Shown here: positions 11,292 to 22,918 of the stretch, one piece after another | How positions within the stretch are numbered: position 1 is the stretch's first letter | Layout of the letters: every line of letters begins with the position of its first letter | Origin: Silene conica | Lineage: Eukaryota > Streptophyta > Magnoliopsida > Caryophyllales > Caryophyllaceae | DNA length: 64,000 nucleotides | NCBI GenBank assembly: GCA_029255685.2 | Contig: CM055311.2 | Span: 53,713,048-53,777,047, forward strand | Direction: 5' to 3' | Position numbers and translations under genes: made by a program | Notes under the pieces: generated by a model | The model's database searches: none | What the model was told of the DNA's origin: nothing | The model's input: the letters and a program-made list of their open reading frames with translations, nothing else

Positions 11292-12121
11292 TTATTTTTT
11301 TTGAAATTATTAATGTTTATCAATTAGTAAAATTAATTTGGTTATGTCTTTATCAATAATCCGGAAATCTTTTCGTAAAGAAAAATCCAAAGATCGAACA
11401 AATTCTAAATTGTTACATCTTCAACCACTCATGAATTGTTCGCTTATTAGCGTGACTTTAATCTTGAATTTACAATAGTCTTCTAATTCAAATTAAATCC
11501 AAATATAAAGTATCACATTAAAGTGCTAATCTCGATTCCTCCGTACGCAAGTTGTAGCACTAAGAGCAATTGGAATGAGAGATTTTTGCATTGAGTTTAT
11601 AAATAAGAACCCTTAAAAAAAGTTTGTGCCATTACATTAGAAAGTTTGTCTTTTAAAAAACAAACTTGGTTTAATATTAAGAACCAAGTTCTTTCAAAAC
11701 CCAAGAAACTTTTGAGTAATTAACCAATTAATTACATTAAATAATTAATAGTTTTCATATGGAAAAATTTTACTATAGGTTTTTCCATTGTGTCAAAAAA
11801 TTTGTAATTCTTGAGATTGTCAAAAAATGTCATGGCAAAGGAAGAACTTTATAAAAGGTTCTTCCATTGCACTTGCCCTAATACACACACAAAGATTAGA
11901 TATACTTTGTACGATTGATTTGCATAATTAGTTATACATGAAAGATTAAGGTTCTTTAATGAGTTGTTTTCAGAATCTATGAATAAGATTGAGTTAAAAA
12001 TTTCCCAAAAGTAGGCAGGAGAGAAAAGGAAATTAATTGGGTTTGGGAGAAAAAATGACAAGGATAAAATTGTAAAAGTTGTATATGAAAAAGTAAAATT
12101 CGTATGTGAAAAAACACATCC
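10655..12121. mobile_element. Inverted-repeat MITE, copy B, enlarged by a LINE insertion
   Basis: It starts GGAATTACTTTTTCATATAC and ends (reverse complement) GGATGTGTTTTTTCACATAC, the same two termini as 6952-7750 in opposite order. T-rich flanks (TTTTTTTA on both sides) may be the target duplication. The LINE fragment at 10865-11295 lies inside and accounts for part of the extra length. Confidence 0.6.
10865..11295 (+). pseudogene. 5'-truncated LINE (non-LTR retrotransposon) 3' end
   Basis: The frame 10883-11128 encodes a short C-terminal piece, including WKAAWFISCLAGTIYELWKE and RNYRLFKG. This resembles the end of plant L1-type proteins after the zinc-binding reverse transcriptase tail. 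A stop, about 120 bp of 3' UTR and an A-rich tail (about 11262-11291) follow. RT itself is absent, as usual for 5'-truncated copies. Possible flanking duplication around TCAATTAGTAAA on both sides is imperfect. Confidence 0.6.
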
Positions 12122-14325
12122 TTTTTTTTATAGCAAAGTCTAATAATATTATCTTTATCAAGATAATAATTAACACTTTCTTTAGAGTGATATTGCTGCA
12201 AAATTAACTTATTTTATATTTATCACTCAATTTTCTGTTGTTTAGAAAATGACCTTATCTTAAGTGATCATTTATCATAATTTTCTAACCAGGGCTGTTA
12301 ACAGCAGAGGGTGCTTAGAATGCTGCATCAAAACTTCCAAAAATGGTAAAGATTATCGATTTTGCTACCCAAAATTTCCTAAATATAAGACTTTAACGAC
12401 TTAACACAAGTATAGAAATTTCACTACCCAAAATTTTAATTCTAGGTTCGCTCATAATAACCAACTATATAACAACATAATGAGCATATATAGATTATAG
12501 AGAATTATTCCCGAAATATGAAATTTATTCACCTAATAATTTTCGAAACTATTCACCTTGCATATTATATAATTCAGCACAACTCATTACTATTATATTT
12601 TATTATATATATACTACTGCGCACCTAAGCTTATGTAACAAACCTTAATCAAAATGTAAATGAACAAACCGGGCTATTGGAGTCCTAATTGACAGGACAT
12701 TTTGTTACTTTGATAACATTTTTTTTCATATGCAGATAGTTTAAAAAATTTTCAACCTTGTATTTACATAATAACTTATATGAATCATTGTTTTGATAAG
12801 CATTTATACACGCTTGAGAAATTAGAAGGTCGAAAATTTGGAGACTTTCAATCTCGTGCTTATAAGAAAATTAAGTCATGTATAATTCTAAAACCTATTA
12901 ATATATTTATCTTAATATTTTTTTCATAAAAGTGTTATATAGACTTCATATCAACCTCAATTTCCTAATTCTAACCGACTCATCCTATATATATCAAATC
13001 TAATGTATTTCCTAAGTCCCTAGTTGAATAATAACAATAATAATAATTAATAATAACAACAAAAATAACAACAACAACGACAATAATAATAATAATAATA
13101 ATTTGTTTAGTAAACTTTTCAAAATTTATCTGATTTTAGGATGGATCGTAACAGACATATTTCAATATTATGTGTATAGCGAAGTCCTAGTAGTTCTCGC
13201 GTATAGCCCGTTGGTAAATCTCAGGAGACCATTATGATCAACTCTTTTTCATTTTCAGCTTACTATTCTAAATTTAAGAATAATATGGAGTTGCTAGGAT
13301 CATTGTTCGTGAAAGTGTAGAAGACCCTTGCCTACGTCTATTGCAATTCGTTTTCTAATACACCAATCTAAAGCCAGCTTGACTGTAAAGCAAGTTGCAC
13401 AGTGATCCAATATGGGTAAACACAAATCACAAATTAATAGTGTATGCACAATACTTGATAAAACCGAAACCAATATCTACACAAAACTTATATTCCACTG
13501 TTCTTTCCATCGGACCGAATGACTCATACAAAACTTACCATATCCTTTATCGACAAGAGCATATTGATAAATTTCCGTAAGGGGATTATAGGAGAAGAAG
13601 GGAACATAATTAACATAACAACCTTTGATTGACTCGACTCTATAAACTGATGAAAAGCCTTGTTATACACTATATAACTACATAAAATTTAAAATCAAAT
13701 TGCAAATTCATGAAAAAAAATCAATATCAGCATTAGTAATTTATTATGCATTGTAATTATAAACAATAATGGACCATTGCGGGGATGACAGTAAATATCT
13801 ATATATGATCACAATTTGAAATAGACTACACCTTACACTGTTAGATCAAATTTCCGTAGCTAATGCTCCTGAATCTTTCGACTTTTAAAATTGTCTTTCC
13901 TTATATTGAGTATCCCGAATTCTGAACTGCATAAAAAAAAGCAACATTATTGAAAATCGCGATAAAGAAAAAGGTTGAAGCATCAAATTTACGCATTAGC
14001 TGTAATTGTAACTCTATGCAAATTCTAGTTGTAGATATCATTATTACGTACAATTGCAGATTAGTTGTTGTCCAACTTGAATTCTCCACAGCAAAACCCC
14101 TAAAAAATATCTTTTAATTCAATTTAATTAATTTCTTTAACTAATATTTTATTTTAGCACCCAATATATACATAATTTAATGAACATAAGTAATAGCCAA
14201 TTAAATTGTTCTAAAAGTTGCTCTTTTAAGTAATAGATTGTTTTTCATTCACTTAGATTATCTACTACCTCGATTATTTTAGGATGGTAACACTCTCAAA
14301 CTTTTGAACAAATGAGGGTGTTACA
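12122..14325. other. AT-rich non-coding sequence
   Basis: No gene is seen. It holds an AAT/AAC microsatellite and, at its right end, the LTR-like terminus described for 6722-14325. Confidence 0.5.
13022..13106. repeat. (AAT/AAC)n microsatellite
   Basis: An interrupted run of ATAATA and ACAACA trinucleotides about 85 bp long. Confidence 0.85.
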
Positions 14326-14647
14326 TTAATGGTTATTTTCCTTTGTTTAATACTTTGTACTTTTGAATTTTTGATGATGGTTTATATTTGTTTGTTGCTA
14401 AAGCTATTTTAGTTTACAAAGAAATTATTTCTCATTTTTAAAACATGTTTTTTCCCCCGATTTCTCTTTTGCTTTTTTGCTCACTTTCCTCCTCTCCTCA
14501 CTTCCCTTCATAGGATCTTTGACTATCATTGTTGTCACTTTGATCATTCCAAAATTTCATGACCTACAGCTACCATTTTTCCTTTTTATTTTATTTTATT
14601 TTATTTTATTTTATCTTCTTCACTCGACCATTACTTCCGCTTATCTA

Positions 14648-16811
14648 CTAGTTTTACGCCCGTGCAAAAAATGCACAGGTTTACTTCTATTAAACTAAAA
14701 AAATAAAAATAAAAAGGTGAATATATTTAATAAAAAATATAATTTTAGTATTGTAAGTATATCAATGTAAAAAATAAAAAGAATTTATACGTTTAAACGT
14801 AAGTAAACAACGCATTTGCTTGACATTATAAAATTATACGGATTCTTATGTACGACGACGCTATCGGTTTAAGTTTAAAACGGATCAAATATACATATGT
14901 AGGATGAATAAAACAAAAAAAACATTATGTATGACGAAAATAAAATATTTGTCCTATAACCCATGGGGAGTGATACTGGCCCATTTAATTTTAAGACGGA
15001 AAATAGCCGGTAAAATATATATAGATTTTAAAATTATACTTACGGTTTAATTAATTTCTAAGTTCATAACCATCGTAATGAACCCAAATTATTATTAGTC
15101 CGACTCTCTAACTACCCAACATCTCCGACTGTATAATATAAACATGTCTATATTATGTACATTTAAGAGTTAAGACGGAGTTACATATTTTTGTTGATTT
15201 CCAATTCTCAACAATTTTAATTTGTTGATTTTCAGTATGTAAATGCATTAATTTTCGCCAATTTATATATTCCAGTATTATATTTGATATTCACTTTTTG
15301 TTTCTATTTTATACTCATTGTCACTCAATTTAATCATTTTAGTTGTTGCATGTTAAATTAATATTAACAATTTCTTTAATCTCGGAATATACTATATTTG
15401 TAAAGTCTAGGCGTCTCCATCATATTATTATTATATTTAACTTATATCTTTAATTTATGTAAAATTAGTTAACTTATTATCAATGATCATCAAAGATTTG
15501 ATTTTTACAGTTGAAATTGAAGTTAGAACTTCGGAAGATTTCATATTTCAATGTGTGATTATAGATTATAACTTAGTTAATTAATGAAAGTAGTGAAAAG
15601 GTTAAATTTATGAAAGTTTGAGGGGAGATAATTAATTATGTAGAATGAACATGGTTGACCCCACTTTAATTAAATTTTTTCTCTTCTTAATTTTGATCGA
15701 CCAATAAGAACTCTCTAAAATCTATTCCTTTTATAGTAAAGGAATTTCCTGATTTTTTGTTAAATTTACAGGACTATTTTTTGTGCTTTTATACAGGATT
15801 TTTGTTTTATTTTTATGATGATATTGGCGAAATATGATCTTTCTGATATATATCGGACCGTTGTGTTGCATATCGTATTTTAATTTAAATTCAACAAAAA
15901 GACGAATTTGTGCAAGATTTTTGTTTTTTCTGTATATTTTCAGATTTTTAGTTGAATTTATACTCCCTCCTATTCGTAATAACCTTCCCTATTCGGGGAA
16001 GGCACGGAGAATAAGGAGGGGATTATTATATTGGAAAGTATTGGTGTGAGGTTGGGTAATTGGAGAGAGGGTATGTATTGTGGGGTAATTGTTGTGAGTA
16101 AGGTGATTAAAATAAGTATAAAGTATGAGTATGGTGGGGTATTTGGTGGGGTGAGGTGAATAAAATATGTATAAAAACTTTACTAAATAAGGAAATAGGG
16201 AAGATATTGTGAATAGACAAAAAAGGAAATAGAGAAGGTTATTATGAATAGGAGGGAGTATAAGATTCAACTAAAAGATTTAAATTTAACATAAAGACTA
16301 TTTGTTCTACTCATATCCATGATTTTTGTTTTTTTTCCAATATGCAGGAGTTTTATAAATCGGACCATTGTATATCGTATTTTATCTTGTTTGATATTTT
16401 AATTTGTATTTGATTTGATTGGAAAATACATTGTAATTTAATTTGTATTTGATTTGATTGGAAAACATAAAGATTATTTTTGTTGTTGGTAATTTTTTAT
16501 TTTTTGGATTTAATTTTTGGATCGTTAAATATCGTATTTTATTGGACTGTTGTATATTGTTATTTAAATATTAAATTAACAATAATTTGATCATATCGTA
16601 TTTTATTATGATAGTGACGAAATGTACTACTGCAATCGATTACTTAAATAGGAATGATAAAAGATCAAAATACGGAATTACGGATCATAATTAATTCCGA
16701 ATATAAGAAGGATGGAAATTAAATAAGAGTGAAAAATGGTGGGCCCATATATTCCTTAATTTAAGGAACCAATAAGAGAGCCTTATTTTCTATCCCTTTT
16801 ATAGAGATAGA
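14648..16811 (-). mobile_element. Helitron-like non-autonomous element(s)
   Basis: The 3' end on the minus strand is CTAG at 14651-14648, preceded by a hairpin (CCTGTGCA...TGCACGGG arms) 7-8 nt upstream and followed by T. A candidate 5' end is TCTATCTCTATAAAAGGGAT at 16811, preceded by A. A very similar 5' segment (TCCTTTACTATAAAAGG) sits at 15743, so this may be two related elements or one with an internal duplication. Repeated blocks with ATCGGACC..GTATATCGTATTTT support shared family sequence. No Rep/helicase frame is seen. Confidence 0.45.
15963..16258. mobile_element. Stowaway-like MITE, 296 bp
   Basis: Terminal inverted repeats CTCCCTCCTATTC / GAATAGGAGGGAG are flanked by TA on both sides (15961-15962 and 16259-16260). 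CTCCCTCC ends with TA duplication are the Tc1/mariner-related Stowaway signature. It is nested in the Helitron-like region. Confidence 0.88.
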
Positions 16812-17140
16812 TTCTTCCATTGTTGGTCACAATAATCATGCCATGGTTTCAGATGTGTAATTTACACCTTTGTGATCTTACCAGAAATTTAATCTCAACT
16901 AGAATTAGCTTTTGATTACATGGTCAAAATTGTGATAAAGTTTTGAAAATGACCATATTCTATGACGTTTGTATGCTACTAAGTATAAATTACCATGATC
17001 GGATGAAAGAGTGAAACACAAAAAGATAAGCGGAACTAAATAAAATAGAGCTTAAAATTTTATTTGACTTTGACAAATGGGGAAAGCCCATATTTTGCTT
17101 TTATTTCCTCTTTTATAAAAGAAAATTTGTGAGAAAAGTT

Positions 17141-17145
17141 AAAAA
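17141..17145 (-). terminator. Pol III terminator of tRNA-Gln
   Basis: A run of five T on the minus strand immediately after the tRNA 3' end. Confidence 0.75.
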
Positions 17146-17217
17146 AGGTCCTACCGGGAGTCGAACCCAGGTCGCTGGATTCAAAGTCCAGAGTGCTAAC
17201 CACTACACCATAGAACC
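17146..17217 (-). tRNA. tRNA-Gln (anticodon TTG)
   Basis: A 72-nt intron-less cloverleaf. Acceptor GGTTCTA pairs with TAGGACC, with one G-U pair. The D arm contains GTGTAGTGGTTAGCAC. The anticodon loop CTTTGAA has TTG at 17184-17182, reading CAA codons. The T arm has GGGTTCGACTCCC. No CCA is encoded, as in nuclear genes. Internal A and B boxes look intact and a T-run terminator follows, so it is likely functional. Confidence 0.95.
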
Positions 17218-17261
17218 TCTTACGTCTATCTAAATATAGTGTTACTATAGTTACAATAGTA

Positions 17262-17464
17262 AGTCTTGCTTATGACGGGTCACGATTTGTGACGGATATT
17301 TTGTGAGATAAAATGGATACAAAATAAGTTAGTGGAGAAAGGGGACCACATAAATAGTGTCGGAGAGAGAGAAAAAGTGGGTATTTTGTGAGAGAAAACG
17401 GTATCCGTCACAAGCTTGTGACGGATACCTGTGACGGATACCGCCGTCACAAATGAGAATTTGT
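17262..17464. mobile_element. Short MITE, copy 2
   Basis: It shares AGTCTTGCTTATGACGGG, GGGTATTTTGTGAGA, GGTATCCGTC and CAAATGAGAATTTG with the copy at 4161-4337. It lies 45 bp upstream of the tRNA gene. Confidence 0.6.
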
Positions 17465-17942
17465 GTAGTTACCAATCCTTAATAAATTTCCTATCATTTT
17501 CAGATTATATTTTGTATAAACAATGATCTTTAATACTCACTTTGCTCCCATGTTCTCATTTATTTTCTTTGGCACTATTTATAAACCAAGATATACAAAT
17601 ACAAAATATATTTATAACGATAAGGAAAGACAAGATATATACAAAGAAAATATGGTTTGAAGCTTTAGGAAGATTCTCAATGATAACTAACTTCTTAACC
17701 GAATACTTAGTTACATACCTAACTCTTCCTTCCACATATGAAGTTAGTATTGGAGCTTTTGCGTATAAAGGAGAGGGAGTAGCTCAGTTCTAAGCACTCC
17801 TCAGGTGTATTGTATGTATTACTCTTCTTGTAGATTTCTAAGGGTGATCAATTAATCGTAGTGCAAATGAATTTCTCTTGGCCTCCGCAATTTAATTTAA
17901 AGGTATGGTACGAATGAATTTCTTTTTTATAGGTGGATCACT
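17465..17942. other. No recognisable feature
   Basis: One 83-codon frame (17542-17793) has no recognisable motif or start context, and I do not support it as a gene. Confidence 0.4.
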
Positions 17943-19756
17943 TGTAACACCCATATATATAACCAAAGTCCTTTAAGAAGGATCTTCAGACTATGAAAAT
18001 GTCACCATCTTGGTTACCCGAGCTACAATATCAAAGAAAGGGAGGCACAAGCAACTTATTATTAATATAATGAACCTACAACTGTCTCAAACTGTAATAA
18101 TAAATGAAATGTTAGCGGAAGCTAAAAGAAATTATAATGTGGCGACTACTAAGACTACAAAGTGATGACCCGTCCATCCCCAGCCTCAAGCATCAATCAC
18201 GACGAACTACGTGCTGAGAATCTGGTAAACATTCCAATGGATCATTACAGCAAACAACATTAAGCGTCAATTACTGCCAAATAAGACGGTCACTATCAAA
18301 TTCAATAACAAATACTCAAATGACCATACTGATATAATCACCAATCAATATCTCACAAGTGGCAACCTCTAGTCCCACAACCAACCCCGCTTCCTCACGA
18401 CAAGCGGTACCCAGACCATTACTGTGCACATCCCCTCGCTCCGCAGCGGGAATCATGAAAGACGATCGTAGGATTGAGAGTCTTTTCCCGTCAATGGTCC
18501 TAAACATATTGTAAAACCCCAACTCGCGACAGAGGAAAATAAACATACAAGATACCAGAAAAGCAGTGGAATTAAAACTCTTTAGATAAACATACTAGAC
18601 ATGCAAGGTGTAAAGTCTTAAAACTGAAATGCGGAAAATGTAACAAACATAATTAAGTATATAAAACATAAGTACAAAACTGCAGCCGGGGATAGCATAT
18701 CCCTATAGGCACCAGAATACTGTATGTAAAGTCTAGGTCTAGCTAAACGATATAAAGTGTAAGTCATCGATGAAATGGATCATCGCTCGCTAGCCTCTAT
18801 AAATCCCCCTGCAAGATCATCACCAACCTACACACATACAGCATGTGCGCCACAGTCAGTGGGGAGTGACTAGAGTTCTCATAGCCACCTATTGTCACAC
18901 ACTTAAGCATATCACAACATATAAACAAGTACCATACTCCAAGATAAACATAATCATGTGAAATAATCAATCTTAAGTCCTCTTCATAACATATTCATGT
19001 GATTATATCAAATACCGCAACACAAGCATATCTAAAACATATATCAACAGTATATAACACCGTACCCCGACTCAGGCAAGTTACATACAAATCATTCAAC
19101 ATTATTTTGCACTATACCCCGACTCAGGCAAGCTAAACACACATAATTCTGCTGTATCTAGCACTGTACCCCGACTCAGGCAAGCTAGACACAAATCCAT
19201 CGGCAATATCTAAGTCTAACCCTGACTCAGGTAAGAATAGACACAAATAAACATCACAACATGGGAGAATTCATATGACGACTCCATTATACGACAACAA
19301 CAAGTCTACTTATTCTCAGCGAATATAATCCCCTGGTAGGACGACAATCCGATATACGGTCCTAATCTAAATCTGGCCAGACTCTCGAGGTATAATCCTT
19401 CCCCGATTCGACAACTATCCCCGACTCAGGATACCTCCAAGACACGAACTAGCTAGGAACGAGATACCCCCGACTCAGGGCGGATAATCTGAAACCTGAT
19501 CGGACACCTATCCACGGTCATACCCAGACACACGGTCTAGGTGAGAACAAGAGTCATATAACAACTCATAGTATAGGCCCGGCCGGGGGTCTTTCTCCTC
19601 GAATCAATTTCCGAACCCGACATAAGTGCCGTCCAAGGCTCTTAGACTACAAACACGCATACAAACCATACAGAAAATGAATCAACGAAATCCGACTTAA
19701 GAATCATAAGTTACGAAACAATTTCAGCTGGCTAGGGCTCTCAGCCGGTCGGCCAC
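17943..19756 (-). mobile_element. Chromovirus-type LTR remnant
   Basis: TGTAACACCC at 17943, then CACCATCTTGGTTACCCGAG, resembles the reverse complement of the 3' end of the solo LTR at 42741-44902, placing an LTR 3' end here on the minus strand. Further right come a second TGTAAAACCCC start (18511), AGTCAGTGGGGAGTGACTA and repeated CCCCGACTCAGG, features I associate with gypsy LTRs. No 5' start or target duplication was found, and the right end is fused to a broken Athila gag near 19757. Confidence 0.4.
19045..19235. repeat. About 52-bp tandem repeat, four units
   Basis: The core ACCCCGACTCAGGCAAG recurs at 19064, 19116, 19168 and (diverged) 19219. Two further CCCCGACTCAGG cores lie at about 19419 and 19467. 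Confidence 0.8.
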
Positions 19757-20653
19757 CATCTCTATGCACTGCGACATCCTCAATTATTTTGAGACCCTTG
19801 GTCTCCCCGAAGTTATCCTGGAATCTTCCATTTGCAGCGGCATCAAGGTAGGCTCGGTTGTCATCATACAACCCATTGTAGAACTGGTTGCAAAAAAACC
19901 ATTGCTCGAATCCATGATGGGGAATGGATCGAACAAGTCTCTTGAACCTGTCCCACGCTTCACTAAAATCTTCTGTAGCCCCTTTCTTGAAGCTAGTGAT
20001 CTGTGCTCTCAAGGGATTAATCTTAGTCGCGAAATAGTATTTCCGATAGAAAGCCAAGGCTAATGTATTCCAATCAGTCACTCCCGCAGCAGTGCGGTCA
20101 AGGTCTCTGTACCATTCCCTAGCCGAGTCTCGGAGGGAAAAGATGAACATCGTCTCTTTAATCTGATCTTGGGTCACTCCATCTGGGGGTGCGATAGAGC
20201 ATATATAATGTGTGAAGATTTCTATATGCTTTGCCGCATCCTCATTAGCTGCGGCCCCGAACTGGTTCTTCTCCACCATGGAGATGTAAGACGGTTTGGC
20301 TTCGAATGGCTTCCCCGTGCCAGCAGGTGGAGTGAACCCTTTATAGAGGTCCTTTGCCTGTGGCATGGAGTGGCTTGCGATGCTTGCGTCCTCGGCCATC
20401 TTTTCCTCTTCTAGGTTTTGAAGTGGTTGTTTATGGGTGTTGTGGGTGAGGGTGGATTATGTGGTGATTGTGGTTGATTTTGTGGAGGAGGATGATTATG
20501 TGGTGACGGTTGTTGATCGAATAAGTCCTCCTAGAATAAGGAAGATGGAGAACCTCCTTCTTTATTCTGTAGAAAACGCTTCTTCTTTGCTCTAAGAGTC
20601 CTCTCAAGCTCTAGGTCAAGTGGTAGGAGTTCTCCTTGAACTGACCTGCGCAT
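19704..20653 (-). pseudogene. Athila gag, truncated
   Basis: The main frame starts at 20399 and runs through the capsid-like core (IKETMFIFSLRDSAREWYRD, AFYRKYYFATKINPLRAQI, SEAWDRFKRLVRSIPHHGFE, FYNGLYDDN). It then leaves homology after AVHR and ends in about 18 foreign codons. An upstream leader starting MRRSVQGELLPLDLELER at 20653 matches the leader in the 31554 element. It has an in-frame TAG after SLF and a frame change before the main start. Confidence 0.85.
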
Positions 20654-20755
20654 AAGATGGAAACTACAAGAAAAGAATAAGAAAGGTTTAAGGAACAAAG
20701 TTCCTTAAACACAAAAAAAAAACAAAAACTAAAAACAATAAACACTGGCATCACC

Positions 20756-20773
20756 TCCCCGGCAACGGCGCCA
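20756..20773 (-). other. Primer binding site, tRNA-Asp type
   Basis: The minus strand reads TGGCGCCGTTGCCGGGGA, an 18-nt complement of the 3' end of plant tRNA-Asp(GTC), typical of Athila/Tat elements. Confidence 0.9.
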
Positions 20774-21360
20774 AAATTTGACACCCGTCGTTGAGGGCGT
20801 CAAAGATAAAATTTATATTCCTAAACTTTAACTAGATAGTGAAAGTCAGGGTCGAACCACAAGGAGGTGGGGAATGTTTGTTGTTCTATGTTGATGTTTT
20901 AGGGTAACAAATTGGGGGTTGTTTGTTTGTATGTCACTAGGTCTAAAGAAAATAAAGACAGGAATAAAATAAAGATGAAACTTATGATAAAACGAATGCT
21001 AGGATGTTCGGGTAGTAAAAAGCTATAATGGTATAAATTCTAAGTCAACGTGTATTGCAGTCGCGTAAGGGGTGTAACATATCCTCTCGGTCTATGATAC
21101 CTAATAGCTCCTTTCGGCCTATGCTATTAGTTCCTAGGTCTCACAATTATTGGGTGTCAACAATAAGGGTAATTCCTAAATTCTAGGTCACATACCTTTC
21201 AATCTTAAGTAACCTAGCCATCTTAAAGCGTTAACCAATGCCCTTCCCGTATCTTTCAACCTTGGGTAAGTCATTACTAACATCCTATAAGTCTCCTTTC
21301 AGTCTCATTATAGAGTATTATAATTAACGAAACAAAGCGAACTGAAAACATGCGCGAGGT

Positions 21361-21436
21361 CAGTCGACTGACCAGCTAACCCAGTCGGCCGACCAACTAC
21401 CTCAGTCGACCGACCAGTTAAGCCGGTCGGTCGACC
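21361..21436. repeat. GGTCGACC-type dyad cluster, downstream LTR group
   Basis: Four dyads (CAGTCGACTGACC, AGTCGGCCGACC, AGTCGACCGACC, GGTCGGTCGACC) occur in 76 bp, about 0.92-1.0 kb from the LTR start. This is the same offset as in the inner element. Confidence 0.85.
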
Positions 21437-21875
21437 AAAGTCTGCTACAGGTCGAATCTGCTGTTATACCATCTACGCAATTTAATCCCTACATCCTAAC
21501 ATATGAAATTAGCTACTCATAACTACTGCAATAACGATAATAACAGTAGATAAAACGCAATTCATAGCAAACAACAATCTAAACATGTGATAAACAATAA
21601 AGGTTTTGGGATTCTACACTAAACCGGATGCTAGCAATCCTATTATGATAACAATAAAGAAATGAAATCAAAAGAAGGATTACCGCGAATAGGAATTAGG
21701 ACAGAAAAGAAGAACTTTATTGATTTTCATGGAAGAATTGTTGAATACAAACTAAGAACAATACTAAAAACTTAAAGGAACAGTAACTTTATTTGAGACT
21801 ATAGAATTATGCTAAAAGACTGAATGATCACTGATAATTCCTAACTGATGATTAACCCCTAATCACGAATTAGGC

Positions 21876-21882
21876 TTAAATA
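21876..21882 (-). promoter_or_regulatory. TATA-like box of the minus Athila LTR
   Basis: The minus strand reads TATTTAA about 480 bp into the LTR, just downstream of the motif cluster at 21957-22091. Confidence 0.5.
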
Positions 21883-21956
21883 GAGATTACAAAAGGCGTT
21901 TTTTCATTAACCTAATCCGTGCGTGGGCTTTGCGGAAATTTCTAGAACTGCGTTGC

Positions 21957-22091
21957 GGTCGACCGACTAGAGGTCTCGGTCGGTCGACCGATTATCGGGC
22001 CCAATGGACTTCTGCTTTCGTAAGTTGAACTCTGGGTTTACGTTAACAGGTGCTTTGGTCGACCGACCAGGGTAGTCGGTCGGTCGACCGG
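21957..22091. repeat. GGTCGACC-type dyad cluster, U3 group
   Basis: Four dyads in two pairs (GGTCGACCGACT / CGGTCGGTCGACCG and GGTCGACCGACC / CGGTCGGTCGACCG), about 270-405 bp from the LTR start. Confidence 0.88.
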
Positions 22092-22361
22092 TTTTCCTGT
22101 GTGTCTGCCTTGAATTCGTCTTGGATTGATCTTGTGGTTCTTGGTTTGCGCTTTGGGTTGTTTCTTCCTCGTTCCTTGGTTATGCAAAAATCCCGAGGGC
22201 AGTATTTGGCTTAAAATCGTCTCTTTTCCGTACAAATCTGCAAAAGAGCAAAAAAATACGAAAGTAGACAATTGTTGGGAAATAAAGGCCAAAACATCGT
22301 AAATGAGCTCTAAAATGCGTGTAAAAATAGATGTAAAACATCATAAAATAGACACGCATCA

Positions 22362-22918
22362 TATTTTAATGGAGATTTTTCTTCGGTTTTTGGTTTTATG
22401 AGGAGACGGTTATGGGTAAATGGGATTGTGACAGTGAGGGGTGAATGATGGAGTTAGTGTAATTTGAGGGAAGACGGTTATAAGGTTATAGGGTTTAGGT
22501 GATTTGGAGTGTTAGAGTGGTAATGGGTGGGAGGTCACGTGGGGTAGGTAAAGTAGTAATTAGGTTAGGTAATAAATGGGTTTTAAGAAAAACGTGAATA
22601 TTTGTTACGATTTTATTTGATACGTAAATTTTGGTATGTAATTAATTGAGATACGGTTTTAATATGTTACGTACTTGAGGTACATAATTATATAGTTTAG
22701 ATATAATATGAATGGTTTAATAGTATTAGGCATGGATTTGATAATATTTGAATATTATGGTTTTGATCGAGAAATTGGTTGTGTTCGTTCGTATAACATA
22801 TAGTATAATATAATCGAGATTCGAGCATTTAATAAAAATAACATACAGAGGCATGTAGCGGAATATACGGACACAATCATATAATTCTGTCTTTACATTG
22901 TCAGTCATTGGGTTATTT
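22362..22918. other. Unassigned, probably element-derived
   Basis: No gene is seen. The left part is purine-rich (GAGGGAAGACGG, GGTGGGAGGTCACG). The right part, after the copia RNase H stop, is AT-rich. The copia 3' LTR expected here is not recognisable. Confidence 0.4.

Larger units (their letters stand above)
6722..14325 (+). mobile_element. Decayed chromovirus-type LTR interval with nested insertions
   Basis: Position 6722 starts TGTAATACCCCGTATTTT, close to the start of the intact solo LTR at 42741. Position 14325 ends GGATGGTAACACTC...GAGGGTGTTACA, close to that solo LTR's end. The pair is flanked by a matching 5-bp TTAAT (6717-6721 and 14326-14330). This suggests one insertion, a solo LTR or gutted element later enlarged by 6806-6931, 6952-7750, 10655-12121 and others. 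No gag or pol survives. The link between the two ends is inferred; TTAAT is a low-complexity word. Confidence 0.45.
19757..22361 (-). mobile_element. Athila-type gypsy element, 5' half only
   Basis: On the minus strand: a 5' LTR (22361-20779), a tRNA-Asp type PBS and the start of gag, closely related to the element at 31554-39687. Homology stops abruptly near 19757, after the gag sequence IIEDVAVHR, so zinc knuckle, protease and 3' LTR are missing. Confidence 0.85.
20779..22361 (-). repeat. 5' LTR of the minus-strand Athila
   Basis: 1583 bp, beginning TGATGCGTGTCTATTTTATG and ending GACGGGTGTCA. It carries the same two dyad-motif groups as the LTRs at 31554 and 38116, and a TATA-like TATTTAA. 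Confidence 0.88.
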
